Made by a program: the position numbers and the translations under genes. This document shows positions 34,424-43,574 of a DNA stretch of 64,000 nt, piece after piece. Source of the stretch: Acetobacter sicerae. Its GTDB lineage: Bacteria > Pseudomonadota > Alphaproteobacteria > Acetobacterales > Acetobacteraceae. The notes under the pieces were generated by a model. The model did no database searches and was not told where the DNA came from. It saw only the letters and a program-made list of their open reading frames with translations. The number at the start of each line of letters is the position of its first letter. Position 1 is the first letter of the stretch. The stretch covers positions 124,001 through 188,000 of the forward strand of contig NZ_JAAABN010000006.1 in assembly GCF_011516765.1 (NCBI RefSeq), in the 5' to 3' direction.

Positions 34424-36082
34424 ATGGAACAGGAATTTGATTATATCGTCGTCGGAGCCGGGTCTGCCGGATGCGTGCTGGCCAACCGCCTGACGGAAGA
34501 CGGCAAGGACAATGTGCTGCTGCTGGAATTCGGTGGCAGCGACAAGTCGATCATCGTGCAGATGCCGACAGCGCTGGCCATGCCGATGCATTCCAAACGA
34601 TTCAACTGGTTTTATGAAAGCGAGCCGGAGCCTTATCTTGGTGGGCGACGCATGTTCACGCCGCGCGGCAAGGGGCTTGGCGGCTCCTCCTCCATCAACG
34701 GTATGGTGTATGTGCGCGGCAATGCACTCGATTTCGAAGACTGGGTGAAAGAAGGCGCTGTCGGCTGGTCCTATGCCGATGTTCTGCCCTATTTCAAAAA
34801 AGCCGAGTCCTGCACGGAAGGTGATGATACCTATCGTGGACGGACGGGGCCATTGCATACCCAGTATGGCACGGTGGACAATCCGCTCCATGCGGCATGG
34901 CTGAAAGCGGGATATCAGGCCGGTTATCCGGTCACGCATGATTATAACGGCTATCAGCAGGAAGGCTTCGACAAGATGAGCATGACCGTCAAGGACGGTC
35001 GGCGCTGGAACACAGCGAACGCTTATCTGCGCCCGGTCATGCATCGGAAAAATCTTGAGGTGCACCAGCAGGCTCGCGCAACGAAGATCCTGTTTGAAGG
35101 CAGGCGGGCTGTCGGCATTGCCTATACCCGCGCGGGCAAGGAATGTGTCGCACGGGCCCGGAAGGAAGTGATCCTCTCCGGTGGTTCGATCAATTCGCCG
35201 CAACTTCTGCTTCTTTCCGGAATCGGACCTGCCGATCAGCTTCGGGCGCTCGGGATTCCTGTGATCGCAGACCGTCCGGGTGTGGGCGAAAACTTGCAGG
35301 ATCATCTGGAGTTCTATTTCCAGATCGCCTGCAAGAAACCGATCACCCTCTATTCGGCCATGAGCCCGCTGGCGAAACTGAAGATCGGTCTCCGCTGGAT
35401 TCTGCGAAAAGATGGTCTTGGCGCCACGAACCATTTCGAAAGCTGTGGTTTCATCCGCAGCAAGGCAGGCGTCCCCTACCCTGACATCCAGTTTCACTTC
35501 CTGCCGCTGGCTGTCACCTATGACGGAAAAGGACTGGCGTCGGGCCACGGCTATCAGGCGCATGTCGGTCCGATGCGTTCGAAGAGCCGGGGTCATGTGC
35601 GCCTGAAATCGGCAAACCCGGAGGATAAGCCGAAGATTCTCTTCAACTACCTGAGTCATCCTGACGACTGGGAAGAGATGCGCGCCTGCGTTCGCCTGAC
35701 CCGTGAACTGTTCAATCAGGAGGCATTCCAGCCCTTCCACGGTCATGAACTGCAACCCGGTGAAGATTGCACGTCCGACGAGCAGATTGACGAGTTCATC
35801 CGCCAGAAGGTGGAAAGCGCGCTCCACCCCTCCTGCACCTGCAAGATGGGCGCACTCGACGATCCGATGGCGGTTGTCGATCCGGAAACGCGTGTGATTG
35901 GCGTGGAAGGACTGCGCGTGGTGGATTCTTCCATCATGCCGCGCGTCACCAACGGCAATCTGAACGCGCCGACGACGATGATCGCCGAAAAAGCTGCCGA
36001 TCACATCCGTAACCGGCCTATGCTGCTTCCGTCGCATGCACCGTATTATGTCGCTCCACACTGGGAAACCCGACAGCGCTGA
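34424..36082 (+). CDS. betA: Choline dehydrogenase
   Basis: A 552-residue FAD enzyme of the GMC oxidoreductase family that oxidises choline to betaine aldehyde (and can continue to betaine), passing electrons to the respiratory chain at the inner membrane. It has the N-terminal dinucleotide fold DYIVVGAGSAGCVLANRLTE, GMC signature GKGLGGSSSINGMVYVRGNA, second signature GGSINSPQLLLLSGIGP, and the C-terminal active-site region HPSCTCKMGALDDPMAVVD and VTNGNLNAPTTMIAEKAADH with catalytic His/Asn. A GGAGG ribosome site sits 6 nt before ATG 34424, and only 11 bp separate it from the BetI-BetB fusion, so both belong to one operon. Confidence 0.95.
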   Translation: MEQEFDYIVVGAGSAGCVLANRLTEDGKDNVLLLEFGGSDKSIIVQMPTALAMPMHSKRFNWFYESEPEPYLGGRRMFTPRGKGLGGSSSINGMVYVRGNALDFEDWVKEGAVGWSYADVLPYFKKAESCTEGDDTYRGRTGPLHTQYGTVDNPLHAAWLKAGYQAGYPVTHDYNGYQQEGFDKMSMTVKDGRRWNTANAYLRPVMHRKNLEVHQQARATKILFEGRRAVGIAYTRAGKECVARARKEVILSGGSINSPQLLLLSGIGPADQLRALGIPVIADRPGVGENLQDHLEFYFQIACKKPITLYSAMSPLAKLKIGLRWILRKDGLGATNHFESCGFIRSKAGVPYPDIQFHFLPLAVTYDGKGLASGHGYQAHVGPMRSKSRGHVRLKSANPEDKPKILFNYLSHPDDWEEMRACVRLTRELFNQEAFQPFHGHELQPGEDCTSDEQIDEFIRQKVESALHPSCTCKMGALDDPMAVVDPETRVIGVEGLRVVDSSIMPRVTNGNLNAPTTMIAEKAADHIRNRPMLLPSHAPYYVAPHWETRQR

Positions 36083-36115
36083 CCTGTCGGACATGGAAAC
36101 AGGAAATCCGATGTC

Positions 36116-36757
36116 ATGTCAGTGACGATTGAGACCCTTACCGGAGAACGTCTTCTTTCGGTTGTCCCTGATCTCGCACGTCTGCGAATCACGATCTTCC
36201 GGGAATGGCCTTATCTCTACGACGGCAATCTGGCCTACGAAGAGAAATATCTGCACGCCTACATGCGGAGTCCCGGCACTGCTGTTGTCGTGGCAAAGGA
36301 TGGTGACAAAGTTGTCGGCGCTTCGACCTGTCTCCCACTGAAAGATGAGATGGCGTGCATCCGTGCGCCCTTTGAAGAACGTGGTCTTTCCACGGACGAT
36401 TTCTTCTATTTCGGGGAATCCGTCCTGCTGGAATCCTATCGTGGACAGGGTATCGGCGTGCGTTTTTTCGAGGAGCGCGAGCGTCACGCACGCTCCGCAA
36501 GTAACGCGTCGTTTGCCGTATTCTGCGCCGTTCGTCGCTGGAAAACCGATCCCCGTCGGCCGGACAATGCAAAGTCTCTCGCGGATTTCTGGATGAAACG
36601 TGGCTTTACGCCCCTGCCCGGTGTCTCCTGCCATCTGGGCTGGAAGGAACCGGACGTCCCCGGCCAGCGTGACCATCTTCTCGATTTTCATATCAAACCA
36701 CTCAGAGGCGCCCCGATCCCCGAGGCACTCCTGCAAAAAGATCAGGACGAGGATTGA
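36116..36757 (+). CDS. GNAT-family N-acetyltransferase
   Basis: A 213-residue acyl-CoA-dependent acetyltransferase. The acetyl-CoA loop is SVLLESYRGQGIGVRFFEER (R-G-Q-G-I-G), preceded by the beta strand VVVAKDGDKVVGASTCLPLK and followed by a conserved core with VRRWKTDPRRPDN. The C-terminal half is longer than in minimal GNATs. ATG 36116 has AGGAA upstream and lies 33 bp after betA. Its stop overlaps the next start by one base (TGATG), so it is coupled to the carbon-nitrogen hydrolase. The acceptor is unknown; association with choline/betaine genes suggests an amine or aminoaldehyde metabolite, which is inference. Confidence 0.8.
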   Translation: MSVTIETLTGERLLSVVPDLARLRITIFREWPYLYDGNLAYEEKYLHAYMRSPGTAVVVAKDGDKVVGASTCLPLKDEMACIRAPFEERGLSTDDFFYFGESVLLESYRGQGIGVRFFEERERHARSASNASFAVFCAVRRWKTDPRRPDNAKSLADFWMKRGFTPLPGVSCHLGWKEPDVPGQRDHLLDFHIKPLRGAPIPEALLQKDQDED

Positions 36758-37638
36758 TGAACAAACCCCTCCGATTAGGCGTTCTGGCCTGGGAAGTCGC
36801 GAAAATCGGCTCTCTGGAAGATTATGCTGCCCATCTCGACAGACTGGTGGCCGAGGGCGCGACGCAGGCTGACCTGCTGCTGATGCCGGAATATGCCTGC
36901 ATGGAAGCGGCAGCGGCCGTCACAAAAGAGCCAGATCCCTCCGCCGAACTGGATGCAATATGCGCACACAGTGACGCCATTCTTGCCATCATGCGAGAGG
37001 CCGCGAAAAAGCATTCGGTCTGGTTGATGCCGGGCACCCTGCCCCGCCCCGAGGCAGCAGGCGTGCGCAATCGTGCCCCGCTGATCGCGCCTGATGGCTC
37101 CGTAGCGTTTCAGGACAAGCACGTCATGACGCGGTTCGAGAATGAATCATGGGGTGTGAAGGCGGGCAATCCACCCGGCGTATTCGAAACACCGTGGGGA
37201 CTGATCGGAACGTCCGTCTGTTATGATTCGGAATTTCCCATGCTGGCGCGGGCGCAGGTCGAAGCGGGCGCGTGGCTGATCCTTGTGCCGACCTGCACGG
37301 ATTCCATGCACGGCTTCAACCGCGTGAAGATTTCCGCGCAGGCGCGGGCGCTGGAAAACCAGTGTTTCGTGGCTGTTTCACCAACAGTCGGCGATGCTCC
37401 ATGGCTGGCCACACTGGATGAAAATCACGGCTGTGCGGGTGTTTATGGTCCGGTCGATAGAGGTTTCCCCGACGACGGTGTGATTGCGGAAGGAAAACTC
37501 GACGAACCCGGCTGGATCTTTGCCACTCTTTCTCCAGACACGCTGGAAGAAGTGCGGGAGAACGGTGCTGTCCGCAATTGCCGGGACTGGCCGACCACCG
37601 TGCCTCCATCCGGGAAGAATGCTTTTTCGGAAACATAA
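36757..37638 (+). CDS. Carbon-nitrogen hydrolase (nitrilase/amidase superfamily)
   Basis: A 293-residue cytoplasmic hydrolase. The Glu-Lys-Cys triad is complete: Glu45 (LLLMPEYACME), Lys121 (AFQDKHVMTRFE) and Cys155 (GTSVCYDSEFP). It resembles the aliphatic amidase/Nit2/N-carbamoyl-type branches, which cleave non-peptide C-N bonds, rather than true nitrilases. A TTG in frame at 36754 is less likely than ATG 36757, which overlaps the acetyltransferase stop by one base. The two coupled genes lie between betA and glyA, so they probably act on the same small molecule, perhaps as an N-acyl protection and deprotection pair. The substrate is not known. Confidence 0.85.
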   Translation: MNKPLRLGVLAWEVAKIGSLEDYAAHLDRLVAEGATQADLLLMPEYACMEAAAAVTKEPDPSAELDAICAHSDAILAIMREAAKKHSVWLMPGTLPRPEAAGVRNRAPLIAPDGSVAFQDKHVMTRFENESWGVKAGNPPGVFETPWGLIGTSVCYDSEFPMLARAQVEAGAWLILVPTCTDSMHGFNRVKISAQARALENQCFVAVSPTVGDAPWLATLDENHGCAGVYGPVDRGFPDDGVIAEGKLDEPGWIFATLSPDTLEEVRENGAVRNCRDWPTTVPPSGKNAFSET

Positions 37639-37732
37639 AAATTTCCGCGTTTCCGGGCAAGGAGACGTCGCAAATATGAAAGTCTCGAACGGCTCCTTGT
37701 TCCTATATTTTCATGCAACAGCGGCAGATTAG

Positions 37733-37750
37733 AGAATGGCGTTCCATTCT
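37733..37750 (+). terminator. Hairpin in the leader region of glyA
   Basis: AGAATGG pairs with CCATTCT around a CGTT loop, then TCTCCTG follows, 38 bp before the glyA ATG. It may end transcription from the amidohydrolase gene or attenuate glyA. I did not recognise a known riboswitch fold in the 150-bp gap. Confidence 0.4.
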
Positions 37751-37788
37751 TCTCCTGTCGAACTCCAGTTCAGGGCACGGCAAAAATC

Positions 37789-39078
37789 ATGAGCACGGAC
37801 ACGTTGAAGAGTTTTTTCCAGTCTTCGTTGGCTGAGGTTGACGCCGAGGTTGCGGCGGCGATTGCGAGCGAGTTCGAGCGTCAGCGCGACGGGATCGAGC
37901 TGATTGCGTCTGAGAACATGGTGTCGGAGGCTGTGCTGCAGGCTCAGGGCAGCGTTCTGACCAACAAATACGCCGAGGGTTATCCGGGCCGTCGCTACTA
38001 TGGCGGCTGCTCCGAGGTCGACAAGGTCGAGGTCCTCGCCATCGAGCGCGCGAAACAGATGTTCGGCGCGGGCTTCGCCAACGTGCAGCCGCACTCGGGC
38101 GCCAACGCCAACCAGGCGGCGTTCATGGCGGTTGTCGCGCCAGGCGACACGGTGCTGGGCATGAGCCTCGCCGCCGGTGGTCACCTCACACACGGCGCGG
38201 CCCCGAACTATTCCGGCAAGTGGTTCAACGCCGTGCAGTATGGCGTGCGCAAGCAGGACGGCTATCTCGACTATGACGAGATGGAATCGCTGGCCCGCGA
38301 GCACAAGCCGAAGCTGATCGTCGCCGGTAGCTCGGCCTATCCGCGCATCATCGACTTTGCCCGCGTCCGCAAGATCGCTGACGAGGTCGGCGCTTTCCTG
38401 ATGGTGGACATGGCGCACTTCGCCGGTCTGGTGGCGGCCGGTCTGTATCCGAGCCCGGTCCCGCACGCCGACATCGTCACCACGACGACGCACAAGACGC
38501 TGCGCGGTCCGCGTGGCGGCCTGATCCTGACAAACAGCGAGGCGCTGGCGAAGAAGATCAACTCCGCCGTGTTCCCCGGCCTGCAGGGTGGTCCGCTGAT
38601 GCATGTGATCGCCGCCAAGGCCGTCGCGTTCGGCGAAGCGCTGAAGCCGGAGTTCACCGAGTACCAGAAAGCTGTCGCGGCCAACGCGAAGGTGCTGGGC
38701 GAGACGCTTGTGGCGCGTGGCTTCGACCTCGTGACGGGCGGCACGGACAGCCATCTGCTGCTGGTCGATCTGCGTCCGAAGAAGGTGACGGGCAAGATCG
38801 CGGAAAAGGCTCTGGAACGCGCGGGCATCACGGCGAATAAGAACGCCGTGCCGTTCGACCCGGAGAAGCCTGCGATCACGTCCGGTATCCGTCTGGGCAG
38901 CCCGGCGGCGACGGCGCGTGGTTTCCGTGAGGCCGAGTTCCGTGAGGTCGGCGAGATGATCGACGAGGTTCTGACCGCGCTGGCCGCCGCTGGTGGCGAG
39001 GGCGATGTCGCCGTCGAGAACGCCGTGCATGAGCGCGTCAAGGCGCTCTGCGCGAAGTTCCCGATCTATAAAAAGTGA
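37789..39078 (+). CDS. glyA: Serine hydroxymethyltransferase
   Basis: A 429-residue PLP enzyme that interconverts glycine + methylenetetrahydrofolate and serine + tetrahydrofolate. The PLP lysine is Lys236 in [20 protein letters not shown]; other signatures are [40 protein letters not shown] and [20 protein letters not shown]. It is full length and uses GC-rich, highly biased codons, suggesting strong expression. Within this island it is well placed to convert the glycine left after betaine demethylation into serine, consuming a one-carbon unit released by sarcosine oxidase; SdaA, encoded further on, then makes pyruvate. It could also be the organism's only GlyA. Confidence 0.96.
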   Translation: MSTDTLKSFFQSSLAEVDAEVAAAIASEFERQRDGIELIASENMVSEAVLQAQGSVLTNKYAEGYPGRRYYGGCSEVDKVEVLAIERAKQMFGAGFANVQPHSGANANQAAFMAVVAPGDTVLGMSLAAGGHLTHGAAPNYSGKWFNAVQYGVRKQDGYLDYDEMESLAREHKPKLIVAGSSAYPRIIDFARVRKIADEVGAFLMVDMAHFAGLVAAGLYPSPVPHADIVTTTTHKTLRGPRGGLILTNSEALAKKINSAVFPGLQGGPLMHVIAAKAVAFGEALKPEFTEYQKAVAANAKVLGETLVARGFDLVTGGTDSHLLLVDLRPKKVTGKIAEKALERAGITANKNAVPFDPEKPAITSGIRLGSPAATARGFREAEFREVGEMIDEVLTALAAAGGEGDVAVENAVHERVKALCAKFPIYKK

Positions 39079-39115
39079 TTCTCATCTGTTTTTTCATAAG
39101 ATTTCAGGAACTGTC

Positions 39116-39526
39116 ATGACACAGGCCACGACCCGGGCTCTGATCGAGTCCTATTATGCAACTTTCAATGCTGGAAACCGCGATGACTTCCTTGCCTTGC
39201 TCGCTGACGACGTCATCCATGATATCAATCAGGGCGGAAGAGAAATCGGGAAAGAAGCGTTCCGCGCTTTTCTGGGGCGCATGGACCGCTGCTACAAGGA
39301 AACCATTGCCGACATCGCGGTGATGGTGAACGAGGACGGTACGCGCGCCGCCGCAGAGTTCATGGTGCATGGCGAATATCTTTCCACAGATGACGGACTG
39401 CCTGAAGCAAAGGGGCAGACCTATCTTCTGCCTGCCGGGGCGTTCTTCTCCGTGCATGACGGCAAGGTGTCGAGAATCTCCAACTACTATAATCTCCCGG
39501 AATGGGAACGTCAGGTTACAGCCTGA
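39116..39526 (+). CDS. SnoaL-like / ketosteroid-isomerase-related protein
   Basis: A 136-residue NTF2-fold protein. ALIESYYATFNAGNRDDFLA, LLADDVIHDINQGGREIGKE, FRAFLGRMDRCYKETIADI and FMVHGEYLSTDDGLPEAKGQ follow a conserved 'steroid delta-isomerase-related' family seen in proteobacteria. The enzyme fold has a hydrophobic pocket, but the substrate is unknown and a steroid role is unlikely here. AGGAA precedes ATG 39116; homology begins there although the open frame is longer. It lies 37 bp after glyA, probably cotranscribed, and is followed by a GbdR-like regulator, suggesting a part in one-carbon or betaine metabolism. Confidence 0.75.
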   Translation: MTQATTRALIESYYATFNAGNRDDFLALLADDVIHDINQGGREIGKEAFRAFLGRMDRCYKETIADIAVMVNEDGTRAAAEFMVHGEYLSTDDGLPEAKGQTYLLPAGAFFSVHDGKVSRISNYYNLPEWERQVTA

Positions 39527-39728
39527 CACGACAGGAAGGCGACACGCACTCTGTCAGGACCGTGCGTGTCGCCGTTCGAATGCACCTTGTCGTTTTTACA
39601 AAAGTCCGTCCGCACATAGCTTGCAGTTTGAAAAAGCAATTGTTGGCTGCTCTTTATTCGTTCTAAAGTCAGAACAAATAAACCGACGGCAGTCAGTCGT
39701 TCGGAATCTGAACGGCTGGAGGTGCAGT

Positions 39729-40817
39729 ATGTTGCAACGGAAACAGTCGCTACCAACCGAGACACCGAGCCTGCGTGTCGGAATTATTCTGGCGGAGAAT
39801 TTTACTCTGTCCGCCTTCTCACTGTTCATCGATCATCTGCGCCTCGCCGCTGACAAGGAAGACAAGAGCCGTCCCATCCTGTGCAGCTGGCAGATCATGA
39901 ACAGCCGTCCCGAATCCATCCGCGCCAGTTGCGGGATTTCCGTCAGCCGGACGTCAGACCTGATCAATCCTGCCGAGTTTGACTATATCGCTGTCGTGGG
40001 CGGTCTGCTGCATGGGCGCAGACAGGTGGATGAAGCGGCCATACGTTATCTTCAGAAAGCAGCCGGTCTCGGCATACCGCTGATCGGTATCTGCACCGGC
40101 GCTTTCGTGCTGGCCCGGGCAGGCGTGATGAGTGGCCGCACCTGTTGTGTCAGCTGGTACCATCGGCAGGATTTTCTGGAAGAGTTTCCGGATCAGCAGG
40201 TCACCAGCGAGCAGATGTATCTGGTTGATGGCGACCGAATCACCTGTTCAGGCGGCGGTGGGACCGCTGAACTGGCCCTGCATCTCATCGAAAAACACCT
40301 GAGCCGTCCGCTGGCGCGCAAAGCCAGTCATATTCTGCTTCTGGACCGCCCCCGTCGTGGCGATACCCCGTCCCTTCAGCCTCACCCGCCGATCAGCGAA
40401 GACATTGAGCATGTGGTCGATCAGCGGGTCAGACGGGCGATGATGGAGATGGAGCAGAATATGATCGACCCGCTCCCGATCAGCTCCGTCGCCAAGCGGC
40501 TCGGTATTTCTTCGCGCCAGCTCGAAAGACTATTTCAGTCGGTTCTGGGTATCCGTCCTGCGGTTTTCTACCGAATGATCCGACTGCGCTATGCCCGGTC
40601 CCTTCTCTCTCAAGGGGAAATGTCGATCACTCAGGTCGCGATCGAAACCGGCTTTTCCGATTGCGCGCATTTTTCACGCCAGTTCAAAACCATGTTCGGT
40701 CATTCACCAAGCTCAGTGAAAGGGCGGAGCGAGCAGCCTCTGCTCTCCCTCTCTCCCCTTCTTGCCGATCTCAAATCCCGGGAACGTGCGGGAGTGAGAT
40801 TGTTTGAATCCACGTGA
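39729..40817 (+). CDS. GlxA-type AraC regulator with DJ-1/PfpI domain (GbdR/CdhR-like)
   Basis: A 362-residue transcription activator. The N-terminal DJ-1/PfpI-like domain (LRVGIILAENFTLSAFSLFI, FDYIAVVGGLLHGRRQVDE, GIPLIGICTGAFVLARAGVM with a nucleophile-elbow cysteine) is a ligand sensor without the full catalytic triad. The C-terminal AraC domain has two helix-turn-helix units: ISSVAKRLGISSRQLERLFQ and ITQVAIETGFSDCAHFSRQF. This is the architecture of GbdR, CdhR, SouR and ArgR-type regulators of betaine, carnitine and sarcosine catabolism. GGAGG lies 7 nt before ATG 39729. It is a second such regulator in the island; which intermediate it senses is unknown. Confidence 0.88.
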   Translation: MLQRKQSLPTETPSLRVGIILAENFTLSAFSLFIDHLRLAADKEDKSRPILCSWQIMNSRPESIRASCGISVSRTSDLINPAEFDYIAVVGGLLHGRRQVDEAAIRYLQKAAGLGIPLIGICTGAFVLARAGVMSGRTCCVSWYHRQDFLEEFPDQQVTSEQMYLVDGDRITCSGGGGTAELALHLIEKHLSRPLARKASHILLLDRPRRGDTPSLQPHPPISEDIEHVVDQRVRRAMMEMEQNMIDPLPISSVAKRLGISSRQLERLFQSVLGIRPAVFYRMIRLRYARSLLSQGEMSITQVAIETGFSDCAHFSRQFKTMFGHSPSSVKGRSEQPLLSLSPLLADLKSRERAGVRLFEST

Positions 40818-40828
40818 GGTATGGAACT

Positions 40829-40861
40829 GATCATGCGAAAACCATGAGGTTTCGCATGATC
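40829..40861. terminator. Bidirectional terminator between the regulator and sthA
   Basis: GATCATGCGAAA and TTTCGCATGATC form a perfect 12-bp stem with a 9-nt loop between two convergent genes. T-rich arms on each strand fit termination in both directions. Confidence 0.65.
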
Positions 40862-40874
40862 GGCTCTCTCCGCC

Positions 40875-42359
40875 TTATTCCTTCTCCGCCGTTACTTTCT
40901 TTGTCCGACGCGGCGCTGATTCAGCGGGAGAAACAGCGGGCGGTTCCCCCTCCCCATCATGACGGGGCGTAATCCGGTTCCATACATCCAGAGCCGCACT
41001 TTTATAGGCTTCGGCAAAGGTTGGATAATTGAAGGTCGCCTCAATAAAATACTCGAAGCTTCCATCAAAGTTCAGAACAGCCTGACCAATATGGATCAGT
41101 TCGGTCGCAGCTTCTCCGACAATATGCACACCGAGAAGTCTGTGTGTTTCCAGACAGACGATGATTTTCAGAAAACCACCGCGTTCGCCCATGATCTGAC
41201 CACGGGACGTTTCGCGGAAACGGGCAATTCCCGTTTCATAGGGAATCTTCTTTTTCCGGACTTCTTCCTCCGTCATCCCGACCATGGAGATTTCGGGAAC
41301 CGAGTAGATTCCATAAGGAAAAAATTTTGGTGCGGGAGGCACAGGCTGACCACAGGCGTGACAGGCTGCAATCCGCCCCTGCTCCATGGATGTGGAAGCC
41401 AGAGCCGGGAAGCCGATCACATCGCCAGTCGCGTAGATACTGGGCACACTGGTCTGGAAAGTGACCGGATCAACTGCGAGGCGCCCGCGGTTATCCGCTT
41501 CCAGACCTGCCGCAGAGAGATTGAGACCCGCCGTCGCACCCTGCCTGCCGCCGGTATAAAGCAGCACGTCCGCACGCACTCTCCGTCCGCCTTCCAGAAT
41601 GGCGACGGGCTGTTCGGCTTCAATCACAATCGACTCAAGCGCGCTCCCGAGACGGAAATTGACGCTCTGATCACGTAACTGATGAACGAACTCGTCCACC
41701 ACCTCGTGATCGATGAAGTCGAGAATATGCTCACGCTGGTCGATGATGGTGACACGCACATCAAGAGCGCTGAAGATGGTGGCGTATTCAATCCCGATCA
41801 CACCCGCGCCAACGACCGTCAGCGAACGCGGGATACGATCCAGACTGACCATCCCGTCACTGTCGATGACGCGTTTTCCATCAAACGGAATATTCTTCGG
41901 TCGATGCGGCACAGATCCCACCGCCACAACGATGGCTTTTCCGCTGACCCTGCGACGATTTTTGTCTTCACTTTCAATTTCGACTGTATGCGCATCCACA
42001 AATCTGGCGTCACCATATTCCACAGTAATGCCATTGCGCAGGAACTGATGTTCCAGGATATCAACCTCGTCCTGCAGGGTTTTGCCGAGACGCATATCCA
42101 GATCCTGCGCCCCGATGTCCTGTTTGACCCGGTAGTTGATCCCGTAGATCCCTCGCTCCCGCCAACCGGTCAGATTGAGCACCGTTTCCCGCAGGGTTTT
42201 TGATGGAATGGTCCCGGTATGGACGGAGACGCCGCCCAGTTGCCCGCGTCTGTCGATGATCAGTACGGACCGTCCGAATTTCGAGGCCTGAACGGCGGCG
42301 CGCCGACCTGAAGGTCCACTCCCGATGACGATCAGGTCATAATCAAACGATCCAGCCAT
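40875..42359 (-). CDS. sthA: Soluble pyridine nucleotide transhydrogenase
   Basis: A 494-residue FAD protein that equilibrates NADPH + NAD+ with NADP+ + NADH in the cytoplasm. The fold is that of dihydrolipoamide dehydrogenase: DYDLIVIGSGPSGRRAAVQA, TVVGAGVIGIEYATIFSALD, SIYATGDVIGFPALASTSME and LNFDGSFEYFIEATFNYPTF. The active-site segment GGVSVHTGTIPSKTLRE lacks the redox-active CxxxxC pair of lipoamide dehydrogenase, which marks SthA. A charged C-terminal tail of about 30 residues (HDGEGEPPAVSPAESAPRRT) is longer than usual. It appears monocistronic. NADH from the betaine aldehyde and formaldehyde steps may make redox balancing useful here. Confidence 0.92.
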   Translation of the reverse strand: MAGSFDYDLIVIGSGPSGRRAAVQASKFGRSVLIIDRRGQLGGVSVHTGTIPSKTLRETVLNLTGWRERGIYGINYRVKQDIGAQDLDMRLGKTLQDEVDILEHQFLRNGITVEYGDARFVDAHTVEIESEDKNRRRVSGKAIVVAVGSVPHRPKNIPFDGKRVIDSDGMVSLDRIPRSLTVVGAGVIGIEYATIFSALDVRVTIIDQREHILDFIDHEVVDEFVHQLRDQSVNFRLGSALESIVIEAEQPVAILEGGRRVRADVLLYTGGRQGATAGLNLSAAGLEADNRGRLAVDPVTFQTSVPSIYATGDVIGFPALASTSMEQGRIAACHACGQPVPPAPKFFPYGIYSVPEISMVGMTEEEVRKKKIPYETGIARFRETSRGQIMGERGGFLKIIVCLETHRLLGVHIVGEAATELIHIGQAVLNFDGSFEYFIEATFNYPTFAEAYKSAALDVWNRITPRHDGEGEPPAVSPAESAPRRTKKVTAEKE

Positions 42360-42503
42360 GCGCTCTGTCCACCTGTTTTAAACATGACGCATAGCCGCAT
42401 GAAGGGTTGCCGCCGCCAAATCAACAGATGGTGTAAAACGCTCTCGTGACAGGTCTGAACCATATGTCATCAGTCACTGCGTCGTGTGCTCTTCCCCCAG
42501 CGC

Positions 42504-43454
42504 TCAGGAGAAAGATAAACCGTTCACACGCTTTTCAGCCTCGCTCGTGAAAATGCCTCGGGAGACCCGGAACAGCGTCTCGCGCAGCCACCGATGCACC
42601 GGGTCCGTATCGCGCCGTGGATGCCACGCCTGAAACGCCTCGACATAGGGCAGAGACAGGGGGAACGCGAAAGCCGCCAGACCGAGCGCGTCCATGGAGA
42701 TATGCTGCAACACAAGATCCGGGACCGCCAGAATGAGGTCCGTATCCTTCATGCTCTCGACCATGGCGTGATAATTCGGCACGACCATCACGATACGTCG
42801 GGTCAGTCCGTAATGGTCGCGCAACGCCCAGTCGATCGGGCCGCGCGCCCTGCCCCGTCGGGACACGCTGATATAGTCGTACAGCACCATACTCTGCGGC
42901 GTAACCGGCTCGGCCAGAATGGGATGGCCTTTCCGGACAAGTCCGTACATCTGGTGACGGAACAGGGTCTGCCTCCGGATTTCGGGCTTCATGCTGTCGG
43001 TCGCGCCAATATAAAGATCGATACTGTTGTGACGCAGAGGATCAGACGCCGGATCATCAACCTCCGGCGCGAAGACGATCTCGCACTTCGGGCATTCCTG
43101 ACGTAGCGCGCGCAACAGAGGCAGGCCGAGCGCGGCGACGATCAGATCGTTGGCGCGGATGGTGAAGGTCGGCTCCATGTTGGCCAGATCGGCCATGACC
43201 TGCGTCTCGATCAGACTGTCCGCCGCCCGCACGACATCCTGCACACGGTCCAGAATACCGGCGGCGAAGGAGGACGCCGTCATCCGCCGCCCGGACTGAA
43301 CAAGGATGGGATCGGAAAAAACAGTGCGCAGCTTGGCCAGATGACGGCTCATCGCCGGCTCGCTCACCTTGAGGCGACGCGCAGCGACCGAGACGCTTTC
43401 CTCCTCGATCAGCACCTGAAGGTAGCGTAGCAAATCAAGATCATAGCCTCGCAT
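42504..43454 (-). CDS. LysR-family transcriptional regulator
   Basis: A 316-residue regulator, divergent from the MFS efflux operon across 120 bp. The N-terminal winged helix is DLDLLRYLQVLIEEESVSVA, then ARRLKVSEPAMSRHLAKLRT, with FSDPILVQSGRRMTAS following in NodD/LeuO-like style. The effector domain begins FTIRANDLIVAALGLPLLRA. Position suggests that it controls the tripartite efflux genes in response to a drug or aromatic compound; this is inference. The ATG at 43454 has GGAAGG immediately upstream, closer than ideal, so the start could be wrong by a few codons. Confidence 0.88.
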   Translation of the reverse strand: MRGYDLDLLRYLQVLIEEESVSVAARRLKVSEPAMSRHLAKLRTVFSDPILVQSGRRMTASSFAAGILDRVQDVVRAADSLIETQVMADLANMEPTFTIRANDLIVAALGLPLLRALRQECPKCEIVFAPEVDDPASDPLRHNSIDLYIGATDSMKPEIRRQTLFRHQMYGLVRKGHPILAEPVTPQSMVLYDYISVSRRGRARGPIDWALRDHYGLTRRIVMVVPNYHAMVESMKDTDLILAVPDLVLQHISMDALGLAAFAFPLSLPYVEAFQAWHPRRDTDPVHRWLRETLFRVSRGIFTSEAEKRVNGLSFS

Positions 43455-43574
43455 CCTTCCAGATATAGACTTCGTTCAGCGAAGCGACCAGCACTAACCA
43501 TTCCGGAAAGTGGAATCATTACCTATCCGAAGTGAGGGTTTTCACCGGCGGTTTCCTGCTGATTATGCACCGCC

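Noticed and set aside
34406-36094. 562-codon minus-strand frame covering betA completely
   Set aside because: Shadow of choline dehydrogenase; no recognisable motifs, and betA has a perfect ribosome site and GMC signatures.
37639-37788. Possible riboswitch ahead of glyA
   Set aside because: Glycine, SAM and THF riboswitch cores were considered; only a small 7-bp hairpin is visible, so no riboswitch is claimed.
37729-39030. 433-codon minus-strand frame opposite glyA
   Set aside because: Shadow produced by the GC-rich codons of glyA; Arg/His-rich translation with no family features.
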